Below, piece by piece: positions 48,701-52,188 of a DNA stretch of 52,188 nucleotides; the first letter of the stretch is position 1, and the number at the start of each line of letters is the position of its first letter. This stretch comes from BRH-c25 sp964619815 (GTDB lineage Bacteria; Bacillota; Clostridia; Lutisporales; Lutisporaceae), in contig CAZUGK010000010.1 of NCBI GenBank assembly GCA_964619815.1, positions 1-52,188 on the forward strand, in the 5' to 3' direction. The notes below the pieces were generated by a model, which worked only from the letters and a program-made list of their open reading frames with translations, searched no databases and was not told where the DNA came from. Both the position numbers and the translations under genes were made by a program.

Positions 48701-51640
48701 TTTGAAACCATCTGTGCCATCTCTTACAGCCGTTCCACCGTCATAATTCACTACCATGACCGGCACTGTAAATTCATCTATGCCGCCTGGTATGGAATAC
48801 GGGTATTTCGGTACCGTCACCCTTACCTCTGTGGCATTGATAAAATCTATATTAAGGGCCTTTTCCGAGCCAAAGTAAACTTCAAGGTTATTCTCTTTAA
48901 AACCGCTGCCCTTGAGTGTAACAACCGTACCTCCTTCTATGGAGCCGTTGTTTGGGGACATTGATGTGATAGCAGGGTTTGTAAGAGGTCTCATGTACTT
49001 AAATATAACATTTTCCTTGGACTTGGCTCCGTCCGGGTTCAGAACCTCCACCTTCAGATCCCCCAGGGGTATGCTGTCGCTCACAAGATATGGAGCGCTG
49101 CCTCCCCCAAAGCTATAGTACCTGTCAGGCAGGTCTACATAAATGGTATTGGAATCTATTACCCTGGCCATAGCCCCATTCAGCTCGTATGGTGCAACTC
49201 CGCCGGCACCGTCAGGGTCATACGCCGGGTCATAATAGTAAATGCTTCCGTATCCGTCCTCAACTATCCTTGGGTTTCCGAACGCATCCACCGCATAGTT
49301 GTATGCGTTAAGCTCCTTGCCTCCCAGCAGTACAACCGTACCCTTCCTCCTGGAATCATTGGAATCTGTCACAGTTTCATCAGGGAATATGAAATCCTCA
49401 CCCTTTATAACCAGCTTTGCACCTTTTCCGCCCATTGAAGGAACAATTTTTGTAATTTTTGGGCTGGAGGTAACCAGCTTATATTCAAAGTCCGCACTTT
49501 CCATGGAGCCATCCTCATTTATAAGCTGGAGCTTTGTCATACCTGCTACTGTCCCTGGCGGCGGGATGATTGTCACTGTTTTTCCGTCGGAGGTTACCCT
49601 TCCCTCTATCGTTGCCTTTTCTCCGTCTATCGTTATTGTTACCCTATGGTTGTTGTCGGCAGAGGTAAATATATTTCCGCCTGTTATTATGACTTTTTCT
49701 CCGCTGATAGCTCCTCCGCGGAGGTCTGCATAGTTTTCCTTAAGCTTGTCTATATAAGGCATTTTGCTGTCATCAGCAGGATTTCTGAACTCAAAGCCGT
49801 TTTCCAGAGTTTTCTGCCCTCCGCTTGGGTTTATCACTACGACATTTACCGCCCCATCCAGGCGGTCTCCGGGCGGAAGCTTCAGCTTCAGCTTGGTTCC
49901 TGCAGTTACAATCTTGCCGTCTACTACTCTGTTTTCAGCATCATAGACACCCACAACTTCACATTCCCTGCTTCCTATAGTTACCCTGGGTTTTGTCCCG
50001 TCCGCAAAAACCTGGAAATCCTTACCCTTTATCGTCATATAGATTTCCTTATCGCTGGGGCCGTAACCCGGAGTGACTGAAAGTACCTCAGGAGATATTT
50101 CATCAGGTAAAAATGTAAAACCGTTTTTTACAACATACTCCTCAGTCCTGTTGTATATTATATCGTCAACAGCCCCGCCGGACTCGGTGAAAATTGTGGT
50201 AACCGTCTGTATGGATACATCGACGCTCTTGGGCTCATTTGGATCCAGATTGACATTAACCGGACTTACATAAATAATATCCTTTGCCAACTCAAATATT
50301 GGGGTGTAGTCTTTTGTTCCGTATACTTCATCCACTACAGTAGCATCACCGTCAATTATGACCCTGAATTCCCTAATTATGGTTACGTCCTGGCTATCAT
50401 ATTTCCCTGTATATTTAACTTTATAATATGTATTGTTGTTGAACTGGCTGCTGCTGCCGTATGGGTCATAACCGATTATGGTTTCATTTGCCGACACATT
50501 GCTTATTTTGTCATAGCCTATACCGTTGAAGAAGCCTATGTTTCTTCCTTTTATTTCAATAATCTTATCTTCAGTCTCTTTTTTGAAATTGGGATTTATG
50601 CCATTGGTATCTATACTGAGGGTATTTCCTATATCCAGGTATACAAAAGCTGCAGGTATTACATACTCGCTGCTCATATTCCTTGAGGTGATTACAAGAT
50701 CCACAGTACCCGAAGTAGCTCTTGTAGGCAGTTCAAACTTAACTCCGATTATATCACCGCTGATGTTTTTTATTACACCTTTGTTAACTCCTTCGGCCGT
50801 CCCCACGAATATTCTCATATCGCCTGTAAAGTTGGAAAAGCCAGGCTTTCCGTATATACTAATCAGATTTTTTTTGTTCCTGGGTCCCGCATTTGGGTCT
50901 ATTCTTTCTATCTGAATGCCGCCCATCTGATTTACAACAGTAATGCAGTCTTCATACAATGTGACTATTTCATTGATAATCACACCATTCTTTTTTACGT
51001 ATCTCTCTATTCTTACATCGGAAACACCATAGTCGTTAGGTGATTTCACCTTAGGTATGGAAATGCTCCCGTCACTTTTAGTGTAATCCGTTCCATAGTC
51101 ATATCTGGTGCCCGCAACATAGAGGCTGTCCTCTATCGTAATATTGTCATCCGGATCCGGGTCCGGAGAATTCAACATTCCAAACTGTGTCCCGTTTATT
51201 GTCAGGGGTGTGCCCACATAGGCCTTTCCGCTGGAAATGCCGTCTATTGTTGGCATAACTGAAAGATCCATGCTGGATTCCAAATCTGTAGTTGAGCCGT
51301 CCGGATTTTCCACCGTAACCTTTATACTGTTGTTTTTTCCTCTCATCTCAGCAATCGTAGCCGGATCATCAACAACTATAGTGTAGGTGTTGGACAGCGT
51401 AGTGTTTACCGTCGCCGGAAAAGTACCTGTAGCACCCACTCTTACGAATGGTTTCACAAAGCCTGACCCGTATATGTACAATGTCTCCTTCGAGACATTT
51501 GTCACAGGATCCGTAGCCCTTACAAACCGCACATTGATAATGGAAGGAGCTGCATCAACCTCCATAATGCCGGAAAATGTCGGGAATACTATTATCAACG
51601 CCAATAATAACGATAAAAGCTTTTTCGATATGTTTTTCAT
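45716..51640 (-). CDS. giant exported IPT/TIG-repeat surface protein with a fibronectin type III domain
   Basis: The 1974-residue protein has a signal peptide (about 1-31, ending EVDAA) followed by about 12 IPT/TIG immunoglobulin-like repeats. They are recognisable by PxI-x-S(I/M)xPNxGxxxGG and by ITGxxF or LKGSGF strings, for example PAITSMSPNNGSIEGGTVV and KPVITSITPNVVSYLGN. A fibronectin type III domain (about 1700-1790, PTGVKIEAVDGDTIRLEW) precedes a C-terminal beta domain with SGEYMIIGKMLP at the end. No SLH, LPXTG or membrane anchor is visible, so attachment may need the neighbouring SLH proteins. AGGAGG seven bases before ATG fixes the start. It is the first gene of the surface-protein series. 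Its stop codon is part of a palindromic unit. Confidence 0.92.
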   Translation of the reverse strand: MKNISKKLLSLLLALIIVFPTFSGIMEVDAAPSIINVRFVRATDPVTNVSKETLYIYGSGFVKPFVRVGATGTFPATVNTTLSNTYTIVVDDPATIAEMRGKNNSIKVTVENPDGSTTDLESSMDLSVMPTIDGISSGKAYVGTPLTINGTQFGMLNSPDPDPDDNITIEDSLYVAGTRYDYGTDYTKSDGSISIPKVKSPNDYGVSDVRIERYVKKNGVIINEIVTLYEDCITVVNQMGGIQIERIDPNAGPRNKKNLISIYGKPGFSNFTGDMRIFVGTAEGVNKGVIKNISGDIIGVKFELPTRATSGTVDLVITSRNMSSEYVIPAAFVYLDIGNTLSIDTNGINPNFKKETEDKIIEIKGRNIGFFNGIGYDKISNVSANETIIGYDPYGSSSQFNNNTYYKVKYTGKYDSQDVTIIREFRVIIDGDATVVDEVYGTKDYTPIFELAKDIIYVSPVNVNLDPNEPKSVDVSIQTVTTIFTESGGAVDDIIYNRTEEYVVKNGFTFLPDEISPEVLSVTPGYGPSDKEIYMTIKGKDFQVFADGTKPRVTIGSRECEVVGVYDAENRVVDGKIVTAGTKLKLKLPPGDRLDGAVNVVVINPSGGQKTLENGFEFRNPADDSKMPYIDKLKENYADLRGGAISGEKVIITGGNIFTSADNNHRVTITIDGEKATIEGRVTSDGKTVTIIPPPGTVAGMTKLQLINEDGSMESADFEYKLVTSSPKITKIVPSMGGKGAKLVIKGEDFIFPDETVTDSNDSRRKGTVVLLGGKELNAYNYAVDAFGNPRIVEDGYGSIYYYDPAYDPDGAGGVAPYELNGAMARVIDSNTIYVDLPDRYYSFGGGSAPYLVSDSIPLGDLKVEVLNPDGAKSKENVIFKYMRPLTNPAITSMSPNNGSIEGGTVVTLKGSGFKENNLEVYFGSEKALNIDFINATEVRVTVPKYPYSIPGGIDEFTVPVMVVNYDGGTAVRDGTDGFKYKVPSSHPIITALKDSATDSLVTSGSSAGGDKIIIEGLDFRRATVGGNPPDVYFNGIKAEVEWPADNTDLITEKLVATIPASSVSGPVDIVLVNYDAGSCTYKGFSYSMSKPVITSITPNVVSYLGNVNLEIKGSGFRQGNLESLFELPDGTKEQVGRETDNPTDAGDAISAMVIFGDETTRDKKTIDTIIGPYYTVIDDLKFVFERLNQETARIKVLKASDNTPVIRQLRNSSNAVVPTPMELDMPIGSSHMFILNHSVDLGNNKSFDEGILVETTPESVIITRRVAPYAQVRQNGEKIVATAPPISTEGYRSIYVINDDNGKASGRISVVSPDSHPVITSIEPVNHGKLGNIIEPYNPVNHDLYSELYTYVPLDGGAFLTIRGSDYRRNVKVYLEDKLLEIVSKSANDDELVVKVPVGTQDDLDKQYRIIIVNEDGGVADSSLMEQPYYVEYQLSKSKPVVESIVPDRSSNGQANTVKIYGYGFEEGVVVSLDGVPCVTVRDTSKPGEILSVTIPAGISPGKKLVMVQNGDYGYTEVKDGITIISSPVIDSVLNSKGQIIDPVVFSIEGGESIQLKGAGFMTGASVILGGVLKPKSELAQGETGIECLGPDNTEMVVVGGIQVTGVTVTGNDTISFTTPKLTSSDTSIIVINTDGGVSNVIGASYEKPKPDVPTGVKIEAVDGDTIRLEWDKVDKTIYYELYVSISYDGKKLINYRYFASVIPEEISDTRVVYFVDGLATSTWYSFKIKAVNNYISSNFTPATKYVKTGDVIRNTHYQGTDEFQQTMNEDKVVFKGGEVLYTAGEKSLSSSSGVTADFDKQYYGSASRKSAELNFLLIKKYPGSKLVIKDKDIEINMTANNLAVDEAIMVSSTLHGDTKLRVGINRNLAAKGDDIRISLPRGYKLLTNPFGVEVTMQVEKDVRSIRGIKGEAAMTLKYDEAKASIFKGGVYIAYYDSYERKLTIMETQKLKGALKAQISKSGEYMIIGKMLP

Positions 51641-51661
51641 GGGTATTCCTCCTGAAGTTTT

Positions 51662-51700
51662 GATTCGAGATATGAGATTGTTGTTTCCTTCTGCTATCTC
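51662..51700. repeat. degenerate GATTCGA heptamers with an inverted partner
   Basis: GATTCGA, GATATGA and GATTGTT occupy 51662-51682 in 7-base register. CGAGATA here and TATCTCG around 51695 form an inverted repeat that could fold in the leader RNA of the IPT gene. The array is 21 bp upstream of the start codon. Confidence 0.7.
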
Positions 51701-51764
51701 GTATTTTGTGCCTATAATTTTATCGACATTTTTCTTTAAAGGCTAAAGGTTTAAAATTACTTAA

Positions 51765-51793
51765 ATTATACCATAAATGCCAGTTAACTTTAA
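51765..51793 (-). promoter_or_regulatory. predicted extended -10 promoter of the IPT-repeat gene
   Basis: On the minus strand TTAAAG (51788-51793), 17 bases, then TATAAT (51765-51770), with TG one base upstream of the -10 box. The -35 is weak but the extended -10 compensates. It leaves a leader of about 120 bases. Confidence 0.65.
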
Positions 51794-51945
51794 GAATTTG
51801 TAACTCAACTTTAATATTAGTACTTTAGGCTCATGGTTTGAGGTATATAACATTAGAGAAAAAATGTATAAATATAATAATTCACTACTATTATCGCATA
51901 TTTATGCATTTAAAATTATTGTAATACTTCCAAAATATTTATAAA

Positions 51946-51959
51946 CGTGCAATTGCACG
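51946..51959. promoter_or_regulatory. 14-bp perfect palindrome, possible operator
   Basis: CGTGCAATTGCACG lies in an otherwise AT-rich intergenic region, with a further CGTGCA half-site at 51981-51986. It is between two divergent promoters and could bind a dimeric regulator. No family is assigned. Confidence 0.45.
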
Positions 51960-52043
51960 CAAAAGCGCAAATCCCCGAAACGTGCATAAAATGTAGGTTT
52001 TACCATAGTGTAATTATATACTCGTCAAATCTGCTGTGGACTT

Positions 52044-52071
52044 TTCACAATTTCTTCACATTTTTTTCACA
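52044..52071 (+). promoter_or_regulatory. Pho-box-like array of three TTCACA repeats
   Basis: TTCACA occurs at 52044, 52055 and 52066, exactly 11 bp apart, ending seven bases before a -35 box. Three or more direct TT(A/C/T)ACA repeats with 4-6 bp between them are the known binding pattern of PhoP-type response regulators at phosphate-starvation promoters. Confidence 0.65.
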
Positions 52072-52078
52072 AAAGCTA

Positions 52079-52107
52079 TTGCATATTCATTCTTTATGTA
52101 CTATAAT
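52079..52107 (+). promoter_or_regulatory. plus-strand promoter reading out of the window
   Basis: TTGCAT (52079-52084), exactly 17 bases, TATAAT (52102-52107). No plus-strand gene begins before the window ends at 52188, so the regulated gene lies beyond. Between 51794 and 52043 I see only AT-rich sequence and the palindrome. Confidence 0.75.
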
Positions 52108-52188
52108 TATCATTGTATTTAACCCCTGAATAACTCATAGCTTATGGAGACACACACAATCGTTAACCCCACTCATATTGCACCTTAA

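Noticed and set aside
49299..49733. 144-codon plus-strand frame inside the IPT-repeat gene (another lies at 49646-50080)
   Set aside because: Ser/Pro/Val-rich shadow of a repetitive gene, with no start signals and no recognisable domain.
51641..52188. Riboswitch or structured RNA in the right-edge intergenic region
   Set aside because: I found no conserved core of a common class (for example c-di-GMP, SAM, TPP or T-box); only promoters, repeats and a palindrome are visible.

Overview
The window looks like part of a chromosome from an anaerobic Gram-positive bacterium of the class Clostridia. The evidence is the S-layer homology (SLH) proteins, AGGAGG-type ribosome binding sites, TTG/GTG starts, sigma-A-type promoters, a Gram-positive polysaccharide gene set, and generally low but uneven G+C. 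The genus cannot be fixed from the sequence alone. Nearly every gene is on the minus strand, so transcription runs from right to left. The one clear exception is a secreted repeat protein at 33.6-35.8 kb, plus an outward-facing plus-strand promoter at the right edge.

Region 1 (about 1-28.7 kb) is a large surface-glycan locus. Reading in the direction of transcription from 28.7 kb, it encodes: a Wzy/ligase-type membrane protein with a TPR tail; a Wzz-type chain-length protein; a GT4 glycosyltransferase; a PglC-like initiating sugar transferase; a NeuD/PglD-like acetyltransferase; a VanZ-like protein; then a nonulosonic-acid (pseudaminic-acid-like) pathway (PseB-like dehydratase, second SDR, PseC-like aminotransferase, SpsF/PseF-like cytidylyltransferase, GNAT, NeuB-type synthase, PseG/SpsG-like hydrolase). 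Within that pathway lie an ATP-grasp ligase, another SDR, a calcineurin-type phosphatase and a PIG-L deacetylase. These are followed by a DUF115-like protein, a Wzy polymerase, a second GT4, GDP-mannose dehydratase and GDP-fucose synthase separated by a MurJ-type flippase, a WcaI/WbuB-like GT4, a third Wzy/ligase-like protein carrying an unusual extracellular domain, and a second (large) initiating sugar transferase. Many genes overlap by 4 bases (ATGA) or sit a few bases apart, which implies long polycistronic units. The stretch at about 9.1-16.8 kb is visibly more AT-rich than its flanks.

Region 2 (28.8-32.9 kb) is a single strongly signalled gene for a 1314-residue SLH/Ig-like surface protein, probably the major S-layer protein. 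It has a near-consensus promoter, a 5' leader hairpin and a strong terminator. Its position directly upstream of the glycan operon suggests that Region 1 may build an S-layer glycan.

Region 3 (32.9-39.3 kb) is a mosaic of small accessory genes and repeats: two four-helix-bundle (23S rRNA intervening-sequence-type) genes, one GxxExxY (PD-(D/E)XK-like) gene, the plus-strand six-repeat secreted protein, pyrG, and a heptad coiled-coil protein. One four-helix-bundle gene and the GxxExxY gene are each bracketed by their own pair of direct repeats. Tandem arrays with a 7-base period recur through the region.

Region 4 (39.3-51.6 kb) encodes exported cell-surface proteins: an S41 processing protease with a peptidoglycan-binding domain, two SLH proteins and a 1974-residue IPT/TIG-repeat protein. 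The gaps between them hold GC-rich palindromic units ending in CCCTAC on the plus strand. In three genes the stop codon TAG is the TAG of such a unit, and at pyrG the unit supplies an in-frame second TAG. The right edge (51.7-52.2 kb) is intergenic, with a minus-strand promoter, a 14-base palindrome, and a Pho-box-like array of three TTCACA repeats at exact 11-base spacing in front of a plus-strand promoter.
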